Positions 46,088 to 60,110 of a DNA stretch of 64,000 nucleotides are shown piece by piece. The stretch is from the NCBI RefSeq assembly GCF_007565055.1, contig NC_044558.1:125972235-126036234 (forward strand), written 5' to 3'. A program made the translations under genes and the position numbers. Numbering within the stretch: the stretch's first letter is position 1; every line of letters starts with the position of its first letter. The stretch comes from Rhinopithecus roxellana (Eukaryota > Chordata > Mammalia > Primates > Cercopithecidae). The notes below the pieces were generated by a model. It had not been told where the DNA came from, searched no databases, and was given only the letters and a program-made list of their open reading frames with translations.

Positions 46088-49000
46088 CTATTCATAGTAC
46101 TTTTAATTGTTTCCTTCACTTCAATGCATAATCCCACATGAATGTCATGACAGAGACCTCTGGCATTGCAGAGCATGATCTTTGGAATCCTCTTTACTGC
46201 CAGCTCTGGCGTAGGCTGCACTGGTTGCCAATGCCATGTACAGAAACATTGCCTTGCCATGGGCAGAAAGGATGAATGGTAGTAGCACACCAAGTCATGA
46301 CTGTGCCCTCCAGAAAGATCACTCAGATTATACAAATCACATTTGTAATGTATCTATTATGAGCAAAGGGAAAGAAATGAACAGTATCTGCTCACTCACT
46401 ATGAAGATAGAGTAGTGTAATAGGGAAACTGAGAATATAATAATGTCAGTAGTAGGAGGAAACAAAGAAGTAAAATAAAATAATGCTTGAAAACATTGTT
46501 AACAAAACAACAAGAAAGCAAGATATTGTATTCTAAATATAAAATTCTCAATATTGCATTCTCAATATAAAATGATACAACATGTTTTAGTATATTTGCC
46601 TTTCTGTCTCAGTCCATGAGGAATAAATTATGACTGAGGCTTCCATCCTACAGAATCAAGGAAACTTAATTCATCCCATTGGTTTTCAAGTGATTTTTGC
46701 ATGTTAAAGAAGCACATAGAATGCTGACATCTTAATGTCCCTCACTGATGTTGAAGGTCACGTCTGTTCATTTATACTGTAGTCAAGGGCTATGGATATG
46801 GCAGTATCTGTAAAGGAAAGTGCTGAGGGAATAGTGGATGGATTGTTATTTTTGCATGCTGAGGACTGTCTTACTGATTATACTAAAGCTGTTTGGAGAC
46901 AATACCTGTCTAGAAACTGCTGAAATTGTCAGGTTTGGGCTATGTAAGCTGAGGCCAATAAGTGCAAAGTAAAAAGGAGTCTGATTTCTGGGACTGGTGT
47001 GAAGAAGGTGAATATTGGAAGCAGCAGACTTTCAGTAGGAAACTCCTACTGAAGTTTTCAGTAGGAAACTCCTAAATGAAATCTCACAGGATGGGTTAAG
47101 ATAGAAATATTAGCAGAGGCCTGTCATGAGAGCAGAAGGCAAAGAAGCCAGGCATGCACAGGCAGAGAAGGTTTTTTGTAAATGTGTAGTTTAGCACAGC
47201 AAGGCTTAATGAATATTGTTGCCCATCATACTCATCGCTGCATGGGGATGTAAGACCAAAACCACCAAACATAGCTTGCAGTTTTCATCACATCCACATT
47301 TGCAAATGTGCTAATTAAAGTACTTCCCTAGAGACCCCAAGGAGAGATGTTTTTATCTTGTTTTGTGTCTCTTTTAATCTCCATTGGTCAGTATTTACGG
47401 AAAGCAAGGCTAAAGAAATTCCAGGCACTACATTGTTTTTATATTAAATTGAATTCAAATCTAATGAGAGAAGGTATTTACATCATCAAACAGGAAATAC
47501 TGTTGTGAAATCACTAGCCTAAAAATACTCCAAGTGAGAATATTTCAGCCATCTTCTAACACTGGAGTCTCAAGGAGGTGAATCCTGTCTTGTTTCAAAA
47601 TAGTCTCAAACTAAAAGAAGCTACAATTATAGATGTAATACCTTCTCTCAAGGTATCATCCTGGTAATTAACTCAGTTGATTTTGCACAATGAATATTTA
47701 GGGTACCATACCTTCCTGAGATGCATAATCTACATCTCAATTATTATTTGCCCTTTCTGGACTACAAAATAAATAAAGTAGTGCTATATTAATAGATGCC
47801 AAATCATCAAAAAGTAAATGTGGACACTGAGGAGCCTTGGCATATTAGCTGCCACATTGTAAATCACTGTCTTAGTCATTCAACAAATGTTTATTGATTG
47901 CCTACATTTTATACTCTCTGGCCAGGGGTGCCAAAATAGTACCTGGTAACCAATTGTTTTATAATAAACTGGGAAGATTTTAAAAGGAATGTTCAGAGCC
48001 CCATCCTTAAACATGCTGGTTCTAAAGGTAGAAGGTGATATATTAGGTATCTGTCTTGTATTTCAATAATTCCAGTGATTCAGATGCACAACCAGGTCTG
48101 GGAAACTCTACCCCAGAAAGTAGGAAGCTGAATCAGACACAATGCTGCCATAAGAAGCCTGCAGTCTTTGTCTATATTCTGTCTATGTTGATAGGCACCA
48201 GTGGCCTCATAAAGACTTTTATAACTTCACACATTGGGTTTTTTTTTTCTCTCCCATATTCCAAAGGAATTTTATAGTACTTGGGATAATATTCATTATA
48301 TGAGTTATATTGTGATAGAACAGTAATGACATCATCAGATGTTGCTCAGCATTAATAAGCAGTATGACCTGACTAATCACTCATGCTCTCTGTGATGCAT
48401 AATGTAGTCAGATTTTAATTATCTGCAAGTAGGTTAGTCCTCATAAAAGCATTACGCATCTCCATATGTTTACGGACACTTGCCTAAGTCAGTTTGTTTA
48501 TATTCAGGAAATAAAAACATAATTTTAAGATTAAATGAAACACTATTGGCCTAAAGATCATATAAATAATTCCAAACCAAATCCTGTTATTTCCAGATTT
48601 TTAAAATGTTGTATTACTGATACAGCTCCCTTTCTTCATATGTATTAACATAGTTATCTACATAAACATTAGAATTTGTGTAGTCTATGTGCCATAAATA
48701 TTTTTACTATTTTAAGTGATATGAACTGCTTAGAAGATGTTTTCATGCATTCACAAATTTTCTTTTCTCTTGTTAATAAAACAAGAGATTTAACTTGAAT
48801 CTATACTATTTATGCTGAATACTTCTGTAATAGAATAATCTGCATCTCTGATTCTAGAAATTTTCTCCTCAAATATTTTTCACATTTTATAGTTGGTTGT
48901 CTTATGACAACATAGGAAAAATAAAGATAATTCTATATACTTCTACACTAAACAACACCCCAATTTTAGTTATATGATATATTTATTTATAACAATTATA

Positions 49001-49465
49001 AAATTATTTTATATCACTACATAACTTTGTAAAGACTTTAAATTTTTACTGACACTATATGTAACACTCTTGATTAAGAACTTTAAGTTGGTTGCAGACA
49101 AGAAATTGGAGAGATTAAAAATAATGCAATATGTACTTTACTCTCATTGAGTTTACAATACTGTAATAAATACAGACATGAATATAAATAATATATGACA
49201 GTGAGTGGAAAAATGGAAGAAAAGGAAGTAGAAAATATAGCTTTAACATGAAATCGTATCACCTTAACTTGCTAATATCAAATATTATTACGTGCCCTTC
49301 TAGTATCATTCCTAATTGCAAGCAGTCTTACTTTTGTCAAGGGAATGAGATAAAGAGACTGCTTTAAATTCCAGAATTGGTTAATTCAGATGGGCAAGAG
49401 GTCTCTGGGGATTTGTTCTAAAGATACGAGAGCAGCCCAGGTGGAGAGATGCCTATAAATCTCTG

Positions 49466-49524
49466 AGATCTCTCTGTTTTTCTGTTTCTCTGTCTGTCTC
49501 TCTCACACACACACATGCACACAA
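49466..49524. repeat. (TC)/(CA) low-complexity tract
   Basis: TCTCTGTTTTTCTG.. TCTGTCTCTCTCACACACAC and an ATGCACACAAC end. Simple repeat of no further meaning seen. Confidence 0.75.
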
Positions 49525-49792
49525 CTGACAAAAGAAAATGGACTATCCCAATACCTTTTCTAATGGAGTTGATCAGTTTAGATATCCTTGTTCCATATCT
49601 ACCCGACTTATTTTTTAGCTTCACTCTTTTCCTCAAAATGGATTTAAACTTTTTTTCTTTCAGTGTTTGTAGTTCATTCAAGTTCATTCTTGTAGTGCTA
49701 ACAAGAATTCCTTTTGCTTCTTTAAATTTTACTCTGTTTTGGTGGAATTGTGTTGTGGACTAAATAAGATCTTTATAAAGAGTAATAGAAAC

Positions 49793-50094
49793 GGCCGGGC
49801 ATGGTGGCTCATGCCTGTAATCCCAGCACTTTGGGAAGCTGAGGTGGGTGGATCACGAGGTCAAGAAATCGAGACCATCCTGGCCAACATGGTGAAATCC
49901 CGTCTTTACTAAAAATACAAAAATTAGCCAGGCATGGTGGCATGCACCTGTAGTCCCAGCTACTCTGGAGGCTGAGGCAGGAGAATTGCTCGAATCTGCG
50001 AGGTGGCAGTTGCAGTGAGCCGAGATCATGCCACTGCACTCCAGCCTGGCAATACAGTGAGACTCCATCTCAAAAAAAAAAAAAAAAAAGAGAG
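49793..50094 (+). mobile_element. Alu element (S/Y-like)
   Basis: From GGCCGGGCATGGTGGCTC to an A tail. The 13-bp target-site duplication AGAGTAATAGAAA lies at 49779-49791 and 50095-50107. Confidence 0.93.
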
Positions 50095-51287
50095 AGAGTA
50101 ATAGAAATATGTAATAAAAGTAATAGCAAGTGATAGCAGTACCTAAATAAATGTGCACCCATATTTGAGGTTAGCTGAGATATTCAAACAGCTGTTGTTT
50201 TTTAAATTTTTAAAGCCATATTCACTGTGAACTTTAGCTCTTCTCAGTATTGTTGTTCATTACCAGAAGTTCCCTAAAATAAGAAATTGATATTACTTAA
50301 GTTTTAAGCAGTGTTATTTTTTTAAAGCAGAAATCAAATGTCAAAATAAATCCAAATGGATAAATCCTATCTTAATAGTGAGCATATGTTTCTTGTTCCC
50401 TGCTTGCTAAACCCAGATGTTAATTACTACATTTGTCACTACATTGCTCTTTTCTTATTTGGAGCTAGCTGAGATTATGTTGCACGCAGGATAAATGTCA
50501 TATGTGTACCATCAGTAAAGCCAAGATTACTTTACACAGTCTACTAAAATGCTGATGACATTTTAAACTGGAAATGTAAAGGATTCTTTAGAAGTTCACT
50601 ATTTTTCGTAGTGTCATTCTTCCATGTGACTCTAATATGAATATAGTGGGTTGAACTACATTAAAGACTGGACATTCTGACATGCTGCTTTATTAAAAAA
50701 AGCAATAAAATAAAATTACTGTTCAACTTTGATTTAAAACTCTTATGGGAATTCATTTTTAAATTCACATTTTTACAGCACTTCATTGTGTTTGAGAAAG
50801 ATAGATTTAGCTTATTGTTTTAACTCACTAAAACTAAATCTTGCAGCCAATTCTAGATGTTGGCTGAACAGTTAATAAATGGGAATGCTTAATGTGCTAT
50901 TTTTAAAGAAAGAAAAAATTGATCTCAGTGTTACATTACATTACTTCTGGCCTTTGCAAGTACTTTAACTCTGCAGTCTTTGATAACGAGAATATGTTCA
51001 GATGACATAGGAAAAGCACTTACGTTTTAGGTAACTTTGAATTGACCAACTCTCTCAAAAAATCAATCGTATTAAATTGTAAATGACTTAACATAATTGG
51101 CAAACAGAGTATTAGTAAGAACTCTGAACTTAAACTATAAACTGATGCAGATTTTAACTTAAAATTATTCAATTGGGTTTCAAATTTGTTCTTTATTGAT
51201 TGCATTGTTAAATTTAAAAGCACATTATTAGACATTGAAAATCCTATATTAGATAAACATATCTACTCTAACTGTGAAAAAAATGCA

Positions 51288-51317
51288 CATATATATATAT
51301 ATATATATACACACACA
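51288..51317. repeat. (TA)n(CA)n microsatellite
   Basis: About 11 TA units followed by four CA units. Confidence 0.9.
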
Positions 51318-51599
51318 AAACCTCATACAGCATTTCATTTAGCTTATCGCATTTACCTGAGTCATTGATATCAAAGGACAGTAACTTTAGATCCTCTAAG
51401 AAAAATCCCAAACGTTTATTTATTTATTCAACAAATATGCAACACTCTACGTAGGAGAAGTGTTCCAAATATCTAACAACTCTTAGCGCACAAGCACTGA
51501 CCTAGTCAGCATGATTGCTAACCACTAATGTGCCTTTATGGCCTGACAAGCTTGCATTGGCTGAACATTTACTGTGATGGCAAAAACTTGGGAATGGAG

Positions 51600-51774
51600 A
51601 GTGGGGCAAGTAGGAGTTTGAATCTAAACCCACTGCATTTGAGTTGCCCATAAGGCTTCCAGAGATGTCAAGTGGGAAGGTGGATTCATATATCTCGAGT
51701 TTAGCTGGGAGGTTAGGCTGGAAATATTCGTAATGCAGTTGTCAGCAAATAATTGATTATCAAAGACATGAGAC
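51600..51774 (-). repeat. L2-like flank, 5' side of the second L1
   Basis: CAGAGATGTCAAGTGGGAAG, GAGTTTAGCTGGGAGGTTAG and the GTCAGCAAATAATTG..AGACATGAGAC text reads like antisense L2; a matching continuation may occur after the L1 (56830-57060). Confidence 0.35.
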
Positions 51775-54700
51775 ATTTTGATGCTCAGGAGAACAGCAAA
51801 ACCTAATCCATGAGAATCACAATAAAATAATACAGGAGCTGACAGATAAAATGATGTATTTTTAAAACCCTAATAGATCTGATAAAGCAGAAAAACATGC
51901 TAACATATTTTATAATGCAATTACAAATATTAACAGCAGATTAGGCCAAGCTGGGGAAAGAATTTTGGAACTTCAAGACTGGCTCTCTGAAATAAGAGGG
52001 TTGGACAAAAATAAAGAGAAAAAGAATGAAAAGAAATGAACAAAACCTCTGAGACATATGGAATCATGTAAGGAAGTCAAATCTATGAATTATTGATATC
52101 CCTGAAAGGAACGGGGAGAAAGCAAACAACTTGGAAATATATTTCTGAATATCATCAATTGAAAACTTCCCCAACATTGCTAGAGAGGAAAACAGTAAAA
52201 CTCAGTAAATATAGAGGACCCCTGCAAGATTCTACAGAAGATGATCATCCCAAGACACATAATCATCAGATTTTCCAAGATAGAAATGAAAGAAAAAATA
52301 TTAAAGGGAGCTAGAGAGAAAGGGAAGGTCACCTACAAAGAGAACACCATCAGGCTAACAGTGGACCTCTCAGCAAAAAATCTATAAGCCAGAAGAGGCT
52401 GGGGGCCTGTAACATTCTTAAAGAAAAAAAAAATCTTCAACCAAGAATTTTATATCTAACCAAATTAAGCTTTCTCAGTGAAGGAGAAATAAGATCCTTT
52501 ACAAATAAGCAAATGCTGATGGAGTCCGTTACCACCAGACCTGCCTTACAAGAGATCTTGAAAGGAGCACTAAATATAGAAAGGAAGCATTATTATCAGA
52601 TGATACAGAAACACACTTAAGTACATAGACCAGTGACACTCTAAAGCAAACACACAAACAAGCTGGCATGATAACCAGCTAACAACACAATGACAGGATC
52701 AAATCTACATGTAATAAAACTAAACTTGAATGTAAATGGACTAAATACCCATTTACATTACACACAGTGCCATTTACATATAAAAAGCACAGAGTGGTCT
52801 ACGGGATAGAAAAGCAAAACCCAATGGTATGCTATCTTTAAGAGTCCCATCTCATACACAGTGACACCAAAAGACTCAAAATAAAGGGATGGAAGAAAAT
52901 CTACCAAGCAAATGGAAATCAGAAGAAAAGCAAGAGTTGTAATCCTAATTTCCAACAAAATAGACTTTAAACCAACAAAGATTTAAAAAAAAAAAAAAAA
53001 AGGCATTACATAATGGTAAAGCGTTCAATTCAACAAGGAGACCTAACTATCCAAAATATATATGCAGCCAACACAGGAACAGCCAGATTCATAAAGCAAG
53101 TTCTTAGAGACCTACACAGAGACTTAGACTCCCACAAAATAATAGTGTGAGACTTCCACTGACAGTACTAGACAGATCATTGAGGCAGAAAATTAACAAA
53201 GATGTTGAAGACCTGAATTCAACATTGTACCAAATGGATCTAACAGACCTCTATGGAATTCTCCACCCAAAAACGACAGAACATACATTTTTCTAATTGC
53301 CACATGGCACATACTCTAAAATCAATCACACGGTCAGACAGAAAGCAAGGCTCAGCAAATTCAAAATAACTAGAATTATACCAAACACATTCTCAGACCA
53401 CAGCAAAATAAAAATAGAAATCAAGGCTAAAAATATTGCTTAAAACTATGCAATTACATGGAAGTTAAACAACTTACTCCTGAATGGCTTTGGGGTATAC
53501 AATGAAATTAAGGCAGAAATCAAGAAGTTCTTTGAAACTAATAAGAACAAAGATACAGCATACTAGAATTTTTGGGACACAGCTAAAGCAGTGTTAAGAG
53601 GGAAATTTATTGCACTAAACACCCACATCAAAAAGTTAGAAAGATCTCAAAGTAACAACCTAACATCACAACTAAAAGAACTAGGGATTCAAGAGCAAAC
53701 CAACCCCAAAGCTAGCATAAGAGTAACCAGATAAGAAATAACCAAATAATAAGAAATAACCAAAATCAGAGCTTAACTGAAGGAGATCAAGACACAAAAA
53801 AAACTCAATCAATCAATTAATCTAGGAGTTAATTTTTTGAAAAAATTAGTAAGATATATAGGCCATTAGCTAGACTAACAAAGAAGAAAAGAGAGAAGAT
53901 CCAAATGAACACAATTAGAAATGATAAAAGGGACATTACCATTGACCTCACAAAAATACAACCAACCATCAGAGACTTACTTATGAGCACCTCTATGCAC
54001 ACAAATTAGAAAGCCTGAAATGGATGGATAAATTCCTGCACACACACACACCATCCCAACACTGAACCAGGAAGAAATTAGTTCCCTAAACAGGCCAATG
54101 ATGAGCTCTGAAATTGAATCAGTAATAAATAGCCTAGTAACCAAAAAAAGGCCAGGATCAGACAGATTCATAGATGAATTTATCAGATGTATTAAAAAGA
54201 GCTGTACAATTACTACTGAAACTATTTTTTGAGGAGGGATTTTTCCCCAATTCATTCCATGAGGCCAGCATCATCCTGATACCAAAGCCTGGCAGAGACA
54301 CAACAGATAAAGAAAACTTCAGGCCAATATAACATTGATTCAAAGATTCTCAACTAAATATTTGCAAATCAAATCAGAAGGATATAAAAAAGCTAATTCA
54401 CCACAATGAAGTAGGCTTCATCCCTGGGATGAAAGGTTGGGTCAACATATGCAAGTCAATAAATGTAATTCATCACATAAACAGAACTAAAGACAAAAGC
54501 CACATGACTATCCCAATACATGCAGAAAAAGGCATTTGACAAAATTCAACATCACTTTAGTTTAAAAACTCTCAATAAACTAGATACTGAAGGAACCTAT
54601 CTCAAAATAATAGATGCCATCTATAACAAACCCACAGCCAACATCATACTGAATGGGCAAAAGCTGGAAGCGTTCTCCTTGAAAATCAGCACAAGATAAG

Positions 54701-56720
54701 GATGTCCTCCCTCATCACTCCTATTCAACATGGCCAGAGCTGTCGGGCAAGAGAAATAAATAAAATCATCCAAATAGGAAGATAGGAAGTCAAGCTATCT
54801 CTGTTTGCAAATGACATTATACTATATATCAAAAACCCCATTGTCTCAGCCCAAAAGCTCCCTAAGCTGATAGAAAACTTCAGCAAAGTTTTGGGAAACA
54901 AATCAACATACAGAAAGGAGTAGCATTCCTATACACCAACAAAGTCAAGCCAACAGCCAAATCAAGAATGAAATCCCTTTCATAATTGCCATAAAATGAA
55001 TAAAATACCTAGGAATACAACTAACTAGAGAGGTGAATGATCTCTAAAATGAGAATTACAAAACATTGCCCAAAGAAATCAAAGATGATACAAACAAATG
55101 GGAAAGACATTCCATGCTCATGGATGGAAAAATTAATATCATTAAAATGGCCATACTGCCCAAAACAATTTGCAGAGTCAATGCTATTCCTATCAAGCTA
55201 CCAATGACATTCTTCACAGAACTGGAAAAAAACTATTTTAAAATTCATGTGAAACCAAAAACCAGCAACAACAAAAAAACAAAAGAAAAACGCCTGAATA
55301 GCCAACCCAATCCTAAGCAAAAAACAAAACTGGAGGCATCATGTTACCTAACTTCAAAACTATACTACAGGGAGACAGTAATTAAAACAGCATGGTACTG
55401 ATTTAAAAAAAAAAAAAAAAAGACATATATATCAGTAGAACAGAATAACGAGCCCAGAAATAAGGCTGCACACCTATAGCCAACCGTTTTTTTGACAAAC
55501 CTGACAAAAGCAATGGGGAAAGCACTGCCTATTCAATATATGCTGTTGAGATAACTGGCTCACCATATGCAGAAGATTGAAACTGGACACCTTCTTTATG
55601 CCACATACAAAACCCACTCAAGATGGAATAAAGACTTATATATAAAACCTAACACTATAAAAACCCTAGAAGACAACCTAGACAATACTGTTCTGAACAC
55701 AGGAACAGGCAAAGATTTCATGATGAAGGCACCAAAATCAATCACACCAAAAGGAAAAATTGAAAAATGGAATCTAATTAAACTTAAGAGCTTCTACACA
55801 GCAAAAGAAATAATTAACAGAGTAAACAGAAAACCTACTGAATGAGCGAAAATACTTCCAAACGATGCATCTGACAAAGGTCTAATATCCACATCTATAA
55901 GAAACTTAAATCTACAAGAAAATAAAACAACCCCATTAAAATGTGGGCAAAGGACATGAACAGACACTTTTCAAAAAAGACATACATGTAGCCAAGAAGC
56001 ATAGGAAAAATTACTCATATCACTGATCATTACATAAATGTAAATCAAAACCAATGAGATACCTACCATCTTACACCAGTCAGAATAGCTATTATTAAAA
56101 AGTCAAAAAATAACAGGTGCTAGAGAGGTTATGGAGAAAAAGAAATGCTTATACGCTGTTGGTGGTAGTGTAAAATAGGCCAAGCATTGTGGAAAGCAGT
56201 ATGGTGATTCCTCTAGGAGCTAGAAACAGAACTACCACTTGACCTAGCAATCCCATTACTGGATATATACCCAAAGAAATAGAAATCATTCTACCATAAA
56301 GACACATACAGCTGTAGGCTTATTGCAACACTATTTACAATAGCGAAGAAAAGGAATCAACCCAAATACCCTCAATGGCAGATTGGATAAAGAAAATGTG
56401 ATACATATACACCATGTAATACTATGCAGCCATAAAAAAGAGCAAGATCATGTCCTTTGCAGGAACATGGATGGAGCTGGAGACCACTATTCTTAGCAAA
56501 CTAATGCAGGAACAGAAAACCAAATACCACATGTTCTCATTTATAAGTGGGAGCTAAATTATGGGAACACATGAACACAAAGACAGGAACAACAGACACT
56601 GGAGTCTACTTGAGGGTGGAGGTTAGGAGGAAAGAGAGGATCAGAAAAAATAATTACAGGGAACCCATATATAACAAACCTGCACGTGTACCCCTGAACT
56701 TAAAAGTTATTTTATAAAAA
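51775..56720 (+). mobile_element. Second L1, older, 5'-truncated, heavily decayed
   Basis: About 4.9 kb: the ORF1 remnant runs to about 52620, the ORF2 start ATGACAGGATCAAAT is at 52690, the ORF2 end is near 56555 and the 3' UTR ends CCCCTGAACTTAAAAGTTATT. It is clearly homologous to the L1 at 13404 along its whole length but much more diverged, with many stops and indels. The reverse transcriptase box at 54804-54815 reads F-A-N-D instead of F-A-D-D, so a catalytic Asp codon is lost (GAT to AAT). No target-site duplication was found. Confidence 0.92.
52690..56555 (+). pseudogene. Decayed L1 ORF2 of the second L1
   Basis: Frame broken many times; the longest open remnants are about 111 codons (55066-55401) and 92 codons (55567-55845). 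The first corresponds to the post-RT part (ILPKTICRVNAIPIKLPMTF, in part) and the second to the region before the C-terminal Cys-rich part. A 17-18 nt A run at 52983-53000 and another at 55405-55421 are internal expansions. No function expected. Confidence 0.88.
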
Positions 56721-57082
56721 GAAAGAAGATTAAAGTTGTAATCAGGAGATTTATGGATCTATTAATAAATTAGATACAATTTTAAAATTTAAAAAAGAAA
56801 AAGAAAAACAGTTTGATGGGAATCTTAGGAACAAAACCTTGATTGGAATTGCTTAAGGGAGAATGTAAAGAGAGGAATTTGAGATAGAAAGCAGAAAACC
56901 ATCCTTGCAGAAGCTTTGCTCTAAAGACGAAAGAGTGTGCAGAGAAATATAGGTCAAAATTTTTCTTTATTAAAATAAATTACAGCATCTTTATGAATTC
57001 CAGTGACCTAAGATGAGTAGGCAAATGCAGTAACAGGAGGTAGAAGGCAGTATAGCCAGTAGACACGCTATTCAAATCTGGG

Positions 57083-57083
<1 letters not shown>

Positions 57084-57136
<53 letters not shown>

Positions 57137-57415
57137 AGACGGAGCCTCCCTCTGTGATCCAGGCTGGAGTGCAGTGACGTGATCTTGGCTCACTGCAAGC
57201 TCCGCCTCCCAGGTTCACGCCATTCTCCTGCCTCAGCCTCCGGAGTAGCTGGGACTACAGGTGCCCGCCACCACGCCCCACTAATTTTTTGTATTTTCAA
57301 TAAAGACGGGATTTCACCGTGTTAGTCAGGATGGTCTCAATCTCCTGACCTCGTGATCCACCCGCCTCAGACTCCCAAAGTGCTGGGATTACAGGCGTGA
57401 GCCACCACGACTGGC
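57084..57415 (-). mobile_element. Alu element, AluY-like, antisense, very long tail
   Basis: Preceded by 52 uninterrupted T (57084-57135), then GAGACGGAGCCTCCCTCTG and ending GCCACCACGACTGG. The target-site duplication CAAATCTGG lies at 57073-57081 and 57416-57424. Confidence 0.94.
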
Positions 57416-57937
57416 CAAATCTGGCCATTTTTATGAAGGAAGAAAAAAACAGAGGTTACAAGAGCAAGGAAATGCAAAGAGGATGCCTACCCCACCTTCT
57501 TCTGGGACAGGATTATTAAGAAAATGAGAGGGACCACAGATACCATTTCAGAGACTTAAAGGGGAAGAGGAATGGAACGCTCAGAGAATACAATGTGTTT
57601 AGCACATAAGGAATTTTGCCCATGGCATTCTCCAAGGCTTATTGCTGTCTTTTCTTTTTTCCACAATGCTCCATTTTCATCTTTCTTAAAACAAACATGA
57701 TTGTAATGCTTTTCTAGCCTTAAGCTAGAAGAGGAATGTGCTCTAGGTTCCCTACAAAGTTCTCTCTTGCTCCCTCCTGCCTGTCCCCCATCAACACTCT
57801 TCACTTCTATAGTCCATTTTCAGTGGTCACATAAGTGAACCTGGACTTATTAACTACACGGTCCCAGTTTTGTTTGTACTGATTCTCTCTGGTATCCAAC
57901 TTTCTCATTTATAGAATAGAGTAGTTCAATTCAGAGG

Positions 57938-57963
57938 TTTTTTTTTTTTTTTTTTTTTTTTTT
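57938..57963. repeat. Homopolymer T run (26 nt)
   Basis: No attached Alu or L1 body recognised. Confidence 0.9.
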
Positions 57964-59050
57964 ACCTGGGAAACTACAACCACTTGAGGAATTAAGCAGA
58001 AAAGAAACATTCTTCATAATGTGAGAATCCTCTAGGTATTTCAGGACACTTAGGATAAGTGACCTTGCCCATTAATTTCTAGCTGTATCCTCCAGTCCTT
58101 GACACAACCAAAAGTATGGCCACATACTTTCCAAATGCCTCATATTCTAGGGTTGATAGATATAATACGGGTTACTCAGTTAAATTTGAATTTTCCATAA
58201 ACCATAAAGTTTTCAGTAAAAGTATGTCCAAAATATTGTATGGGCACCCTCTGTTTTTATTACTCTAGTTGGTAACCCTACATATGGGGAACCCTCCTGC
58301 ATACATCATAGACTATGTGAAAAAGGCCCCTTAGAGTTGTGCAGTGTCCAACCTACACTACTAAATGTGGCAACACTGTTTGGAGGTCAATACCGTGGAG
58401 AACACTGGTGTAGGTTATTAATGAGAGCAACCGTAGCACTGATATTTCTATAGATCTTCAGACTATCTATTGGTAGTGCAATATGCTAAAAAGCTGTGGG
58501 ATGCATATATATAAGCAAAGTCAAGTCTGAGAAAATTTAAAAGTTGATCATTTTGAGATCCGGTAATATTACTTTTTGTACCTTCTTTATCTCTTTTATT
58601 GATTTATCCCTCTCTTGACTCTGGATCTTGTTTGTTTATTCCCAGGAGAGAAAATAACCTTGTTACAATAAGAAGTTAGTATTTAGTCAACCACACCCAG
58701 AATTATAAATGAGGACTTGAAGGATATGACAGTGCAAACACAAGGGAATAATTAGCTAATAGTGACATTTCAGACACTAATTGGAAAGATTTCTTGCCTA
58801 CTATTGAAGTTTAATAACCATTGGATGAAGAGGTCAAAATGTCACCAAAGAAGAGTAATTGACTAGTTGTCAAAAGGCCAAAGAGGGTCAAATTTCCTTA
58901 AACAGATTCTGCAGTCTGAGGTTTGATTTTATGCTTTCAAAATAAAAAATCTTGACTCGGTCATTTCCTTGAATATGAGTCCATTTCTTAAAAGTAGACT
59001 TCTATTAAACAAGTTCACAAGAGATCAATTCACAGATGAAAACTGGCAAC

Positions 59051-59110
59051 TGACTAATTTACAATGATACATAGTAGAAAATTGGTGACTAATTTACAAT
59101 GATGCATAAA
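59051..59110. repeat. Two-copy 35-bp tandem repeat
   Basis: TGACTAATTTACAATGAT is repeated at 59051 and 59086. Confidence 0.85.
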
Positions 59111-59439
59111 CTGCTATGCAGATAAGAATATCTGCATTTGAAACTGATGCATTCTACATTTGAAGACAGACATCAGTTTGTTTCTGTTAACTAGTATTTA
59201 TTGAAATAAACACTATTTTATTGAAGAGAAGCATAAGTGAATAAGTCACAGTCTCTGCACTTGTATTTTACTAAGATTAACAAGAATAGAGAGAAGAGAA
59301 CATGACAAACCCTTGGCAAATGGGTGGATAGGGGCAGAAAAGAAAGAGAAAGGAGAATGTAGGAAGACAAAAAGGTGACAGACCATGACACATTTGAGAA
59401 AGTAAACATAATTCAGCAAAGGTAAGCTTGAAGCACCAG

Positions 59440-60110
59440 ATGAGAAAGGGTGAGAGAAGAACATAGGGAAACAAGCAAGATCCCACTCAAGACCAGTCTT
59501 ACAAGCTTTGTTCAGCAGTTGGTCTGTTTCTTAAGAGTAATGCAGAATCACTACAAGTTTGAAGCAGTTAATGATTAGATTTTCATTTTGAAAGATCTGT
59601 TGAGCAATTGTGTAGAGAATGGATTGGATTAAATGGTAGCAAGATCAGTATTAAGGACCCAAGACAAGCATCAAGGCTATAACATAGATGAGAATTGATG
59701 ATGTTGGAACTAGATGATATTAGTATACCTGGAAGGAGAAGATGGATAGGTGAGATATTTAGCAGGTACAATCCACAGAGTTTAGCAATTAATTTCAGGT
59801 ATGGGGTGAGGAGAACAGAGAATCCAAGTAGGTACACTCTATTTTGAGCACGGACATAAGAGAAGAAGCAAATTGAGGTGAAGGAAAGGAAAAAGTATTT
59901 AGTGGCATACTTTTGTGGTTTGATTTGTCCTTAGAAGAGTCAAGTGAACCAATAAAAAGATATTTTGAGATAGAGGGCTTAGGTTTAGGAGACAAATCTG
60001 GAATAAATGTTTAGATTTATGCATCGTTATAGATGTCACCAAAGATCATAATATCACCCAGAAAGGATACATTAGAGTAATAAAAGAGATGAGCCTAGAA
60101 GTTAGAAACA
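59440..60110 (-). repeat. L2-type LINE tract, antisense
   Basis: Purine-rich strand with TGTGTAGAGAATGGATTGGA, GAGATATTTAGCAGGTACAA and similar blocks in the order of an antisense L2. Diverged, limits approximate. Confidence 0.45.

Noticed and set aside
45766..46335. Open frames of 82, 88 and 143 codons
   Set aside because: Alu-derived (45789-46087), on both strands.
57938..57963. T run as the tail of another Alu or L1
   Set aside because: The following sequence (ACCTGGGAAACTACAACC) is not an Alu or L1 body.
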